Positions 1 through 7,946 of a stretch of 30,502 bases of DNA are shown here, piece after piece (the first letter of the stretch is position 1; each line of letters opens with the position of its first letter). The notes beneath the pieces were generated by a model. The model searched no databases, was not told where the DNA came from, and saw nothing but the letters and a program-made list of their open reading frames with translations. Position numbers and translations under genes: made by a program. Location: contig JBCBCG010000020.1 of the NCBI GenBank assembly GCA_038530925.1, forward strand, positions 1 to 30,502. Reading direction: 5' to 3'. The DNA is from JALEGB01 sp038530925 (GTDB taxonomy: Bacteria > Pseudomonadota > Alphaproteobacteria > Rhodobacterales > Rhodobacteraceae).

Positions 1-36
1 CCTATAATTTCCGTTCCTTAAGCTACGTGGCGCGCC

Positions 37-82
37 GCGGCGACGCTGCGGCGCCGAACCGCCGGCGCCGCAGCGTCGCCGC
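37..82. repeat. 20-bp perfect inverted repeat with 6-nt loop
   Basis: Positions 37-56 and 63-82 are exact reverse complements, separated by six bases (aaccgc). As RNA this would be a very stable GC-rich hairpin. No T-run follows on either strand, so it is not a textbook intrinsic terminator. It lies about 110 bases ahead of the cell wall hydrolase start and could be a terminator or attenuator of a gene left of the window, or a REP-like element. Confidence 0.75.
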
Positions 83-191
83 ATGCGCCCTTGCCGAGGG
101 CCGCGCCGCGCCGTAACCGGACCTGCAGAGCGCGCGGCGCGAGAGCGATTTTGAGCGCGGTGGCGTCGCCGCGCGGGGAGAGAGATCTGCG

Positions 192-1331
192 ATGACGTCA
201 CTCTTCGCCCGCGCTTCCGCATTGCGGCTCGCCGCCGCGCTGGCGGCGACGGCGCTCTCCGCCAGCGCGGCGCCGAACGCGGCCAGCCAAGCGTCTCTCG
301 CCGCGCCCGCCCCGCCCGCGCCGCGCCCGCCCTTGCTCTCCGACGCGGCGCCAGGAGAGACCAGCGCAGGAAAGACCATCGCGGGAGAGACGGCGACAGG
401 GACCTCCGGCCGGGACACGCGCCCGCCCGGAGCCGCGCGCCGGCCTTTCTCGATCGAGCCTTTCGGCTTCGACCGCGCGTTGACCGCGCCTCTGAGAGAG
501 ACGGGGCCGGGGCTGCGCGCGGCCGCGACAGCCCTTGAGACCAGCACAGTCGCCGCCGCCGGCCAGACGCCGCGGCGGCGCACCTTGCGCCTCGGTCTGG
601 GCGGCGACATCGCGCTCGCAGCGCCGAATGTATGGGGCCTGCGCGCCGCCGCCGGCGCGCGCGCCGCGGCGCTCGCCTCGGATCTGGCGCTGGCGAACGC
701 GGCCCGGCTGCCGCGCCGCGGCCTGCGCGATCTCAGCCCGCCGCTGGCCGAGGAAACGGACGTCGCCCGCATCGCCGCGATCGCGGAAGAGGACGACAAG
801 GCGCGCGCGGCGCTCAGCGCCGTCGCCCGCGATCCCGCGGAGATCGCGATGGCCGACGCGCTCGGCGTCTCGTTCCTCGAGAACCGAGATTGGCTCCGCG
901 CCGCGCCAAGCCGCGCCCGAACCGAGACCCGCTGCCTGGCGGAAGCGATCTATTTCGAAGCGCGCGGCGAAAGCCTGCGCGGCCAAGCGGCGGTGGCGGA
1001 AGTGGTGCTGAACCGCGTTGAAAGCCGCTTTTGGCCAAACACGGTGTGCGGCGTGGTGAACCAAGGCTCGGAGCGGACCACGGGCTGCCAGTTCTCCTAC
1101 ACCTGCGATGGGATCGAGGATGTGGTGCGCCCTGGCAGCGCCTGGACCCAAGCGCAGGATCTCGCCGTTTTCATGCTGCGCGGCGGCCCGCGCCGCATCA
1201 CCGGGCGCGCTACGCATTACCACGCCGATTACGTCGATCCGCCTTGGGCGAAAACGATGGAGCGCACCGCGACGGTGGAGACGCATATCTTCTATCGCCG
1301 CCTGCTCCGCTTCCGTGTGCGGGAGGAGTGA
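192..1331 (+). CDS. Secreted cell wall hydrolase, SleB (Hydrolase_2) family
   Basis: A 379-residue protein. The first ~27 residues form a signal-peptide-like stretch (basic start, then an Ala/Leu-rich core ending near SASAAPNA), so it is probably exported to the periplasm. Residues ~30-240 are Ala/Pro/Arg-rich with no recognised domain. From about residue 245 comes the SleB/Hydrolase_2 domain, with the characteristic AEAIYFEARGE and AAVAEVVLNRV motifs, two cysteines around GCQFSYTCDG, and ATHYHADYV near the C-terminus. SleB-family enzymes cut peptidoglycan glycan strands; in non-spore-forming alphaproteobacteria the role is thought to be general wall remodelling. The ATG at 192 is preceded by a purine-rich GGGGAGAGAG. 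It converges on the Ldh2-family gene. The catalytic domain is confident; the physiological role is inferred. Confidence 0.88.
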   Translation: MTSLFARASALRLAAALAATALSASAAPNAASQASLAAPAPPAPRPPLLSDAAPGETSAGKTIAGETATGTSGRDTRPPGAARRPFSIEPFGFDRALTAPLRETGPGLRAAATALETSTVAAAGQTPRRRTLRLGLGGDIALAAPNVWGLRAAAGARAAALASDLALANAARLPRRGLRDLSPPLAEETDVARIAAIAEEDDKARAALSAVARDPAEIAMADALGVSFLENRDWLRAAPSRARTETRCLAEAIYFEARGESLRGQAAVAEVVLNRVESRFWPNTVCGVVNQGSERTTGCQFSYTCDGIEDVVRPGSAWTQAQDLAVFMLRGGPRRITGRATHYHADYVDPPWAKTMERTATVETHIFYRRLLRFRVREE

Positions 1332-1346
1332 GGCGCGCGCGCCCGA

Positions 1347-2387
1347 TCACGCGTCTGCGGCGATCGCCTCGATCTCGGCGCGCATCTTCGCGCTGATGGG
1401 CACGCCCGCGCGCGCCGCCGCCTCCCGCGCGGCGAGGCGCCGGATCCCAGGCAAGCGCGCGCCCTCCTGCGCGCCAAGCGCTTCGATCAGCGCCGTCATC
1501 CGGGCGGCGAACCCCGCAGCGCCGCCTGCGCCCGCGCCAGGATCGATGGCGATCAAGAATTGGCCGACGCCGGGCGGCGGGCCTTCAGGCGTCAAAAGCG
1601 GGCTCGCCTCATGGGAGGCGACGGCGCCGGTGAGGCTGGAGGCCAGCACCTCCACCATCAGCGCGAGCGCCGCGCCTTTGGCCTCGCCGATCGGGATCAT
1701 CGTGCCCGCGATCGCCGCTTCGGGATCGGTGGTGGGACGCCCGTCCGGATCAAGCGCCCATCCTTCCGGAATGCGCTCTCCCGCCTTTGAGGCCGCCATC
1801 ACCTTGCCGCGGGCGACCTTTGAGACGGAGAGATCGATCACCAGCGGCGCCGCCCCTGGGATCGGCGCGCCGAAAGCGATCGGATTGGTGCCGAAGAACG
1901 GCTTCGAGCCGCCCCAAGGCGCGATGGCTTTCGGCGCGTTGGCGACCATCACGCCGATAAGGCCGCGCTCCGCCAGGCGCTCCACATGAGCGCCGAGCTG
2001 ACCGCAATGATGCGAGCGGCGGATCGCGGCGGCGGCGATCCCAAAGCGCGGCGCGCGCGCCGCCAGCGTCTCGATCGCGAGCGCGAGCGCCGGATAGGCG
2101 AAGCCATGCGCGGCGTCGATGGTGAAGAACGCGCGCTCTCGCCCTCCCTCTTGCGCCTGCTCCTCGATAAACGGCGCCGCATCGCCCACAACCTTGCCCA
2201 CGCGCGCCTGCGCCGCATAGCTGGAGACGCGGGAGAAGCCATGCCCGCTCTGCCCGTCGATCTCGGCGGCCACCAGCGCTTCGGCCACCAGCGCCGCGAC
2301 AGCCGGCGCCGCGCCGCTCGCGGTCAGCGCCCGCGCGACCAGCGCTTCGGCCTCTTTGATCGGCAAGTTTTCCGCTGACGCGCTCAT
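1347..2387 (-). CDS. Ldh2-family NAD(P)H-dependent oxidoreductase (malate/lactate/imino-acid reductase type)
   Basis: A 346-residue protein of the malate/L-lactate dehydrogenase superfamily (Ldh_2), which reduces 2-oxo or cyclic imino acids with NAD(P)H. Visible hallmarks are GQSGHGFSRVSSYAAQ near the N-terminus, SHHCGQLGAHVERLAERGL, the APWGG and GTNPIAFGAP segments, and LSVSKVARGKV. The usual D-S-H-G of malate dehydrogenases is replaced by S-G-H-G, which I associate with other branches such as sulfolactate dehydrogenase or pyrroline/piperideine-2-carboxylate reductase. I chose the ATG at 2387, with AGGA about 9 bases upstream. A GTG at 2438 overlaps the GNAT stop as GTGA and would add 17 unrelated residues, but could allow translational coupling. 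It is the last gene of the symporter/oxidoreductase operon. The substrate is unproven. Confidence 0.85.
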   Translation of the reverse strand: MSASAENLPIKEAEALVARALTASGAAPAVAALVAEALVAAEIDGQSGHGFSRVSSYAAQARVGKVVGDAAPFIEEQAQEGGRERAFFTIDAAHGFAYPALALAIETLAARAPRFGIAAAAIRRSHHCGQLGAHVERLAERGLIGVMVANAPKAIAPWGGSKPFFGTNPIAFGAPIPGAAPLVIDLSVSKVARGKVMAASKAGERIPEGWALDPDGRPTTDPEAAIAGTMIPIGEAKGAALALMVEVLASSLTGAVASHEASPLLTPEGPPPGVGQFLIAIDPGAGAGGAAGFAARMTALIEALGAQEGARLPGIRRLAAREAAARAGVPISAKMRAEIEAIAADA

Positions 2388-2434
2388 GTTTGACCATCCT
2401 GATTGCGGTGGCGAGATCATCGACGGCGACGTCG

Positions 2435-2905
2435 TCACCCGAGCAGTTTTTCCATTGCATAATTGTGAATTAAGACGCCGCGACGCTCGAACTCCCGCCG
2501 CCCCGCAGTGACGAACCCTCTTTGGAGAAAGAAGCGCCGCGCCGCCTCGCTGGCTTCCACGTAAAGACGCGCCAGACCCGCCGCCACCGCTTTTCGCTCC
2601 AAACGGTCATAGAGCAAACCGCCGACACCCGCCCGCGCCGCGTCGGGATGACAATAAAAACAGTCGATGCGCCCGTCCCGCTCAAGCTCGATGAATGCGA
2701 CCGGATGATCGGCGTCGTCGACCGCTGTGAACACGGTCCGGCCCGCGTCGACGCGCGCTTGATAGGCCGCCGCCGTCAACGGCGCCGGGCTCCACGCGTC
2801 GCGCTGCGCCGACGAGTAGCCGGCCGACCCGGTCGCGTGCACGGCGGCGTGAAGGATCTGCGGCAAGACGCGCGCGTCATCGGCTCTGTAGGCTCTAACC
2901 CGCAT
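2435..2905 (-). CDS. GNAT-family N-acetyltransferase
   Basis: A 156-residue single-domain GNAT enzyme, the usual family length. The acetyl-CoA-binding motif A is seen as FYCHPDAARAGVGGLLYDRL (residues ~83-102), followed by LYVEASEAARRFFLQRGFV, the typical beta4/alpha4 and C-terminal pattern of small GNATs. The ATG at 2905 has GAGG 7 bases upstream. It lies 21 bases after the FAD oxidoreductase and its stop overlaps the alternative GTG start of the Ldh2 gene, so the genes are probably co-transcribed. The acceptor is unknown; the setting suggests an amine or amino acid, possibly detoxification of the operon's substrate. This is inference only. Confidence 0.85.
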   Translation of the reverse strand: MRVRAYRADDARVLPQILHAAVHATGSAGYSSAQRDAWSPAPLTAAAYQARVDAGRTVFTAVDDADHPVAFIELERDGRIDCFYCHPDAARAGVGGLLYDRLERKAVAAGLARLYVEASEAARRFFLQRGFVTAGRREFERRGVLIHNYAMEKLLG

Positions 2906-2926
2906 GCGCTTCGCCTCGTCGAACCG

Positions 2927-4219
2927 CTAAAACCGGCCGGCGCGGAAGGGCGCCAGATCCACCGCAGGACGCTCGCCCGCCGCGGTCGCCGCGATCAGAT
3001 CCGCCGTCGCCAAGGATTGCGTGAGGCCGAGATGCCCATGCCCGAAGGCGTAGAGGATGCGAGAGCCCGGCCGCGCCGGGCCGAGCACCGGCAGACTGTC
3101 CGGCGTCGAAGGCCGATGCCCCATCCATTGGCCGCCGCCCTCGACCCGCAGCGCCGGCAGAAAGGCCTTCGCCTTCTTCAGCATCGCCGCCGAGCGGGCG
3201 TAATTCGGCGGCCGGCGCAGTCCGGCGAGCTCCACCGCGCCGCCAACCCGCACGCCATTGCCGATCCTGCTCACCACGAAACCATGATCCTCGAAGGAGA
3301 TATGCGTTCTCAAATCAAAAGCGCCGCTCGGCAGCGTGGTGTTGTAGCCGCGCTCGGTCTCGAGGGGGATGCTCTGGCCGAGCGTGCGCGCCAACCGATG
3401 GGACCACGCGCCCGCCGCCACGAGGATCCGCGCGGCGCGCCGTTCGCCTCCATCCGCAAGGCGGACGCAAGCGCCCTCGGCCGTCTCGCTCAACGCGTCG
3501 GTCGCGGCGATCTCGATGCGCCCGCCCCGCTCTTTCAGCCGCTCCGCGAGCCGGCGGGTCCAGACCAACGGATCCGCGACGCGGGCCCAGCTCGGCGAAT
3601 AGACGCCGTAGCGAAAGCGTGGGCTCAGCCCCGGTTGCAGCTCGGCCAGCGCCTCCGCGCTCTCGAAGCGTTGATGACCGACGCCGAGCGCGGTCTTCAG
3701 GCGCCGCTCCGGCTCCGCGGCGCGGTAGCTGGCGGCGCTGTCATAGAGCTGGAGCTGCCCGTCGCGGAACACCAGATCCTCAAGTCCGAACGCCTCCGTC
3801 ATCGGCGTCAGCCGCGCCGCGGCGTGGCGCATCAACGCCGCTTGCGCCGCGGCCGACGCCTCGAAGCGGTCGCGGCGGCTGGCGCGCCAGAAGCGCCAGA
3901 GCCAGGGCGCGAGCGCGGGCGCGTAGGAGGGCGGGATCGACAACGGGCCGGCTGGATCGATGAGCCAGTACGGCGCGCGGCGCATCACGCCCGGCCTCGC
4001 CAGCGGGATCACCGCGGTGAGCGCGAAGGCGCCGGCGTTGCCCGCTGAAGCGCCCGCCGCCACGCCTTCGCGCTCAAGCAACGTGACGTGGAAACCGCGT
4101 TCGGTCAGCGCCAAAGCGCAGCTCAGGCCGATCACGCCACCGCCGATGACGATCACGTCGCGATCGGAGACCGCCGCCTGTCCCGCCTCGCCTCGCGCTG
4201 TCTCGCCCTGCGCCGCCAT
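2927..4219 (-). CDS. DadA-like FAD-dependent amino acid dehydrogenase/oxidase
   Basis: A 430-residue DAO-superfamily flavoprotein. The dinucleotide-binding motif VIVIGGGVIGLSCALALTER sits at residues ~23-42 and ends with an acidic residue after LL, as expected for FAD. ERGYNTTLP in the middle and GHGHLGLTQSLATADLIA at the C-terminus are typical of D-amino acid dehydrogenases and hydroxyproline-type oxidases. Family members oxidise D-amino acids or cyclic amino acids to imino acids, passing electrons to quinone or oxygen. The ATG at 4219 has GGGAG 6 bases upstream. It lies between a symporter gene and a GNAT/Ldh2 pair on one strand, suggesting uptake and oxidation of one substrate. Seventeen extra residues precede the core. 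Family assignment is firm; substrate is unknown. Confidence 0.88.
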   Translation of the reverse strand: MAAQGETARGEAGQAAVSDRDVIVIGGGVIGLSCALALTERGFHVTLLEREGVAAGASAGNAGAFALTAVIPLARPGVMRRAPYWLIDPAGPLSIPPSYAPALAPWLWRFWRASRRDRFEASAAAQAALMRHAAARLTPMTEAFGLEDLVFRDGQLQLYDSAASYRAAEPERRLKTALGVGHQRFESAEALAELQPGLSPRFRYGVYSPSWARVADPLVWTRRLAERLKERGGRIEIAATDALSETAEGACVRLADGGERRAARILVAAGAWSHRLARTLGQSIPLETERGYNTTLPSGAFDLRTHISFEDHGFVVSRIGNGVRVGGAVELAGLRRPPNYARSAAMLKKAKAFLPALRVEGGGQWMGHRPSTPDSLPVLGPARPGSRILYAFGHGHLGLTQSLATADLIAATAAGERPAVDLAPFRAGRF

Positions 4220-4238
4220 GCGTCTCCCAAACGCTCAC

Positions 4239-4334
4239 GCGGCGTCGCCGCTTGATCGCTAATGCGGCGTCGCCGCTTGATCGCTAATGCGGCGTCGCCG
4301 CTTGGCCGCTAATGCGGCGTCGCCGCTTGGCCGC
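4239..4334. repeat. 25-bp tandem repeat, about 3.8 copies, spanning the symporter stop codon
   Basis: Three full units (4239-4263, 4264-4288, 4289-4313) and a 21-base partial fourth (4314-4334) follow one another without spacers. Units 1 and 2 are identical; units 3 and 4 share an AT-to-GC change in the same place. Each unit contains gcggcg-t-cgccgc, a small palindrome, and on the minus strand each full unit contains TAG. The symporter's stop is the TAG in unit 3; the remaining units fill the gap before the FAD oxidoreductase start. Confidence 0.95.
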
Positions 4335-5709
4335 GCCGCGCGTTCATCGCCAGCCCGAGCGCGAAGGCGCCGCAGCCGACGCCGAGGACGCCGACGCAGA
4401 GCACGAGGAGCTTGGAGTATTTGTGCTCAAGCCCCGTTAGAGCCGTCATCAGGCTCGAATAACCGCCCGCCTCCAGAAAATAAATCACCGCCGCCGCCAT
4501 CGCCGCCGCGAAGGCGGTCACATAGCTCCAGAGCGGCACATCCGTCCGCCCCATCCACAGCGAGAAAAACACCACCGGCGCCAGGAACATCGACGCCGTG
4601 CCAGACACGGCGACCGCGTCGAAAAGATCCTTCGCGCCGAAGAACACCAGAAGCAGCCCGCCGATCATGAACGCCGCCATGGCGATGCGCCCGTTGCGCA
4701 AGGTCGGCTTGGCGAGCCGCATGTCCACAACCGTCAGCTTCGCCGCGCTCGAGAAAGCGCTATCCAGCGTCGACATGCAGGAGATGATCAGCGCCGCGTT
4801 GAAGAGCAACGTCGGCCCGCCCCCGATCAGGCGCGAGAGAGTGTCCGTGAAGCCTTCGCCGTCAAGCTTATTGAGCCCCGCCCAAACGCCGAGCACGCCG
4901 AAGGCGAGGATGCAAAGCGTTGAGATCCAGGCGGCGTGATAAAAGCTCGCCATCGTCGTGCGGCGATTGGCGATGAAGCCGCGATCCATCATCACCGGAT
5001 CATGCAGCGGGTAGCTCCAGACCTGCAGCAGCGCCACCGCCAGCAGCACCCAGCCCGGATTCTCGATCTCCGGCGTCGAGGCGAGGATCGGCGCGGCCTC
5101 GAACCCGCCGGCACCGAAGGCGGCGATGAGCAAAGCGAAGAGCGCCGCCAGGAACAGAGTCATCTGCGCCGCGTCCGTGCGGATCGAGGCGCTCAGCCCG
5201 CCGATCAGCGAATAGCCAAGCGTCGCGGCGCCGACGAGAAGGATCGCGATCGTATAGGCGCTCGTGCCAGCCGCGCCGAAAATGAGGCCGATCACCAGAA
5301 GATTGGCGAACACCTCCGAGAGAAGCCTGAGGCCGACGACGAAATCATAGGTGGCGGCGCCCGTCAGCCCGAAGCGGTCGGTCAAAAACCGCTGCACGCT
5401 GTCATAGCCATGGCGGAACCGCAGGCTGCGAATGATCCAGGCGCCAGTGAGAAAGCTGAGATAATACGCGGCGTAAGCGAGCGCGCCGCCGATCCCATAG
5501 AAGAACCCGAGGATCGCCGCGTTCATGATCGAGCGCGCGAAGATCCAGGTCGTCACTTGGCTCAAAGCGAGCGTCAGCACGCCTGGCGCGCGGCCATCGG
5601 GCCCTTTGCCGTTGAAGAACGCCTCCACCCCGCCGGAGCGCGGCGTCAAGAACAGGCCGCCGACCGCGAGGAGCGCGACCAGCGCCGCCAAGATATAGGT
5701 GTCGTCCAT
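4309..5709 (-). CDS. Sodium:solute symporter (SSS family) transporter
   Basis: A 466-residue, strongly hydrophobic inner-membrane protein with about a dozen membrane segments, in the normal size range for the sodium:solute symporter family. Typical family features are a Q-V-T-T-W-I segment after the first helix, a GGLSASIRTDAAQ segment after helix five (the family GGLxAVxxTD motif), and a CMSTLDSAFSSAAKLTVVDM stretch containing the conserved serines of helix eight. It should import an organic solute with Na+. The ATG at 5709 has GGGAAGGGC at good spacing; a TTG just upstream is less likely. It is first in the probable operon with the DadA-like, GNAT and Ldh2 genes. Its last codons lie inside the 25-bp tandem repeat. 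Confidence 0.9.
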   Translation of the reverse strand: MDDTYILAALVALLAVGGLFLTPRSGGVEAFFNGKGPDGRAPGVLTLALSQVTTWIFARSIMNAAILGFFYGIGGALAYAAYYLSFLTGAWIIRSLRFRHGYDSVQRFLTDRFGLTGAATYDFVVGLRLLSEVFANLLVIGLIFGAAGTSAYTIAILLVGAATLGYSLIGGLSASIRTDAAQMTLFLAALFALLIAAFGAGGFEAAPILASTPEIENPGWVLLAVALLQVWSYPLHDPVMMDRGFIANRRTTMASFYHAAWISTLCILAFGVLGVWAGLNKLDGEGFTDTLSRLIGGGPTLLFNAALIISCMSTLDSAFSSAAKLTVVDMRLAKPTLRNGRIAMAAFMIGGLLLVFFGAKDLFDAVAVSGTASMFLAPVVFFSLWMGRTDVPLWSYVTAFAAAMAAAVIYFLEAGGYSSLMTALTGLEHKYSKLLVLCVGVLGVGCGAFALGLAMNARRGQAATPH

Positions 5710-5860
5710 CAATCGCCCTTCCCGCGCCGCAGACCATTTCGACTCGAAGCCGCGACCCTAGGCGCCGCGCCGAGGCGGAGCAATCGAGCCGGGCGCGCGC
5801 TGACAGGGATGTGACCGGCGCGTTAGGGCGGCCCGCCGCCATAGGTTTCGCCACGCACTT

Positions 5861-5927
5861 CTCTGCGAACGAACCTCTGCGAACGAACTGCACGCATTGC
5901 GCGAGATTTCGCACTGCGCTTCGCGCA
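5861..5927. promoter_or_regulatory. Tandem 14-bp repeat plus inverted repeat, candidate operator
   Basis: The 14-mer ctctgcgaacgaac occurs twice back to back (5861-5874, 5875-5888). It is followed by TGCGCGA (5898-5904) and its reverse complement TCGCGCA (5921-5927), with further TGCGA/TCGCA half-sites between. This lies in the 272-base gap between the divergent symporter operon and the membrane protein gene at 5982, where a regulator could act on either. No regulator or promoter boxes were identified. Confidence 0.35.
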
Positions 5928-5981
5928 TGAGTGCGATACGCAGTCCTCCTCGGAAGCGACTCGCCTGGGAGGACGGCGCCG

Positions 5982-6872
5982 ATGACGAGCGAGGCGTTCA
6001 TCGCGGCGGAGATCGCCCCGCGGCGATTTTCTTTCGGCGCCGTGCTGGCCCTGACCCTGCGAGAGGCCAGGCGCCGCTTCTGCCTTTATCTCGCGCTCGT
6101 TCTCTTGGCCTCGGCGCCGAGCGCCGGCCTCTATCTCATCACGGGCTTCGATCCGTCGCCGGAGCAAGCGGCGGCTGAGCCGCTGCGTTTCTGGGGTACG
6201 CTCGCGCTCTTCTCGCTCGCCGGCGCGCCGTTCACTGGGATCATGCTGGCGGGCTTCGCCTATGCGGGCGTCCGGGGGATCGAGGGCGAGCCGGTCAGTC
6301 TTGGCACGGCGCTGCGGGCGGGCGTCGGGCGGCTTGGTTACGCCTTGGCGATGCTGGCGATGGTTGCTCTATTCTATGTCGCGGCGCTGCTGCTCGCCGG
6401 CGCCATCGGCTTTGCGGGCGCCGTCTCTTTGGTTCCGATGCTTCAAGGCGCGGCGGATCCGAGCGGAGCGCTGATGCTGCTCGTCTTGCTCTGCCTTGGC
6501 GCGGCGATCGGCGTCGGAAGCGTCTTGGCGCCGATGGTGCTGCTTTCGCCCGCGGCGTTGGCGAAGCCGCAGTGGCCCGCTGCGGCGATGGCGGAGTGTT
6601 GGCGGCTGGCCCGAGGCCATCGCGGCGTTTTGGTCAGCGTCCTTCTCAGCATTCTGCTGGTCCTCGGCGCGCTTGGCGTCGCGCAGACGCTGCTCGCGCC
6701 ATCGGTCGCGGACGCCTTTCGGCTCGCAAGCCCACAACAAGCGCAGATGATCGTGGGCGCGATCATCGGCTTGCCGGTGAGCGTGTTGGTCGGCGTCATG
6801 CCCATCGCCGCTTACGCTTTGCTGACGTCTACGGCGAACGACCGGAGCCGCCTTGCGGCCGTGTTCGCCTGA
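5982..6872 (+). CDS. Uncharacterised six-helix integral membrane protein
   Basis: A 296-residue protein with a short cytoplasmic-looking N-terminus and about six hydrophobic segments (residues ~33-53, 72-95, 117-150, 163-190, 215-238, 257-281). The stretch LLSPAALAKPQWPAAAMAECWRLARGH before helix five resembles the loop found in YciC-like or GDPD-membrane-domain proteins, but this is weak and I do not assign a family. I chose the ATG at 5982 because GGGAGGA lies 8 bases upstream; an ATG at 5931 would add 17 residues without a good ribosome binding site. It converges on cydB with an 18-base gap, so there is no room for a cydX gene after cydB on the other strand. Function unknown. Confidence 0.75.
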   Translation: MTSEAFIAAEIAPRRFSFGAVLALTLREARRRFCLYLALVLLASAPSAGLYLITGFDPSPEQAAAEPLRFWGTLALFSLAGAPFTGIMLAGFAYAGVRGIEGEPVSLGTALRAGVGRLGYALAMLAMVALFYVAALLLAGAIGFAGAVSLVPMLQGAADPSGALMLLVLLCLGAAIGVGSVLAPMVLLSPAALAKPQWPAAAMAECWRLARGHRGVLVSVLLSILLVLGALGVAQTLLAPSVADAFRLASPQQAQMIVGAIIGLPVSVLVGVMPIAAYALLTSTANDRSRLAAVFA

Positions 6873-6890
6873 GGGCCGAGCCGCGCGACG

Positions 6891-7895
6891 CTACTCATAG
6901 CGCAGCGCCGTCGCCTTTCCGCCGAAAACTTTATACGCGTAGATGTTGTAGAAGACGATGATCGGCAACGTCACCAGCGCGCCCACAAGGATGATGGCGA
7001 GCGATCCGCGGCCGGCGGCCGCCTCCCAAATCGTCATGCTCTCCGGAACGACATAGGGGAAGAAGGAATAACCGAGACCGACGAAGCCGAGGCAAAACAC
7101 GATGATGGTCAGCACAAAGGGCGCCCAAGCCCAGCGATCCTGAGGGAACGGCGCCTGGCGCAGCAGCAGCACCAATGCGACGAACAGCCCAAGCGTCATC
7201 AGCGGCAACGGCGCGAGGAGGATGATCTCCGGAAAACCGAACCATTTCTCGAAAATCCGCTGGCTGGCGAATGGCGTGACCAATGAAATCAGCCCCATCC
7301 CCAGCGCTGCGAACCAAAGCGTGCGCCGGCCCCACTCGACCGACTTCAGCTGCAGATCGCCCTCAGTCTTCGCGATCAGCCAGGTCGCGCCAATGAAGGC
7401 GTAAGCGCAGGCCAGGCAGAGCGCGGTGAGCAAGCCGAAGGCGGCGGCCTCAAAGCTGTCATCGAGCGCCAGAATGTAGATCGCGAGCATATAGCCCTGC
7501 GCCAACGCCGCCAAAAGCGAGCCGGCGAAGAAGGTGTAGTCCCAGAGCCTCTTCGTAGCCACCGGCGCTTTGGAGCGAAACTCGAACGCCACGCCGCGCA
7601 GGATGAGCGCGATCAGGAGCAGCGTCGCCGGCAAGTAGAGACGCACCAAGATCTCGCCATGCGCCGCGGGAAAGGCGACCAGCAACAGGCCCACCGCCAG
7701 CACCAGCCAGGTCTCGTTCGCGTCCCAGAACGGCCCGATCGAGCCGATCATCACATCGCGCTCTTTCTCGGTGGCGAAGATCGAAAGAACGCCGACGCCG
7801 AGGTCGAAGCCGTCGAGCACGACATAAGCCAGGATCGAAAGGCCCATCAGCGCCGCAAACGCCAGCGGCAGCCAGTCATGCAGCGGATAATCCAT
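6891..7895 (-). CDS. cydB: Cytochrome bd-type (CIO) quinol oxidase subunit II
   Basis: Subunit II of a bd-type ubiquinol oxidase, an inner-membrane terminal oxidase that reduces O2 to water without proton pumping. Counting from the ATG at 7895 the protein has 334 residues, close to the family norm. VVLDGFDLGVG contains D28 and D31, and GPFWDANETW contains D58, matching the conserved acidic residues of E. coli CydB (D29, D58). About eight or nine membrane helices follow. The start at 7895 has AAGGA a few bases upstream; the longer frame to 7946 adds basic residues that do not fit the family. It lies 51 bases downstream of cydA. No cydX and no cydDC are seen in the window. Confidence 0.95.
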   Translation of the reverse strand: MDYPLHDWLPLAFAALMGLSILAYVVLDGFDLGVGVLSIFATEKERDVMIGSIGPFWDANETWLVLAVGLLLVAFPAAHGEILVRLYLPATLLLIALILRGVAFEFRSKAPVATKRLWDYTFFAGSLLAALAQGYMLAIYILALDDSFEAAAFGLLTALCLACAYAFIGATWLIAKTEGDLQLKSVEWGRRTLWFAALGMGLISLVTPFASQRIFEKWFGFPEIILLAPLPLMTLGLFVALVLLLRQAPFPQDRWAWAPFVLTIIVFCLGFVGLGYSFFPYVVPESMTIWEAAAGRGSLAIILVGALVTLPIIVFYNIYAYKVFGGKATALRYE

Positions 7896-7946
7896 GGCGT
7901 TTTCCTTTACACTTAAGCGCCGACAGCAGCGGATCAGTCGGCCCAA

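Noticed and set aside
2522..4048. Long plus-strand open frame (508 codons)
   Set aside because: It lies opposite the GNAT and FAD oxidoreductase genes, is Arg/Ala-rich with no domain, and is an antisense shadow common in GC-rich DNA.
4239..4334. Possible CRISPR or attachment site
   Set aside because: The 25-bp units follow directly with no unique spacers, and there is no tRNA or integrase nearby.
6873..6890. Possible cydX small subunit after cydB
   Set aside because: Only 18 bases separate cydB from the convergent membrane-protein gene, so no separate cydX fits there.
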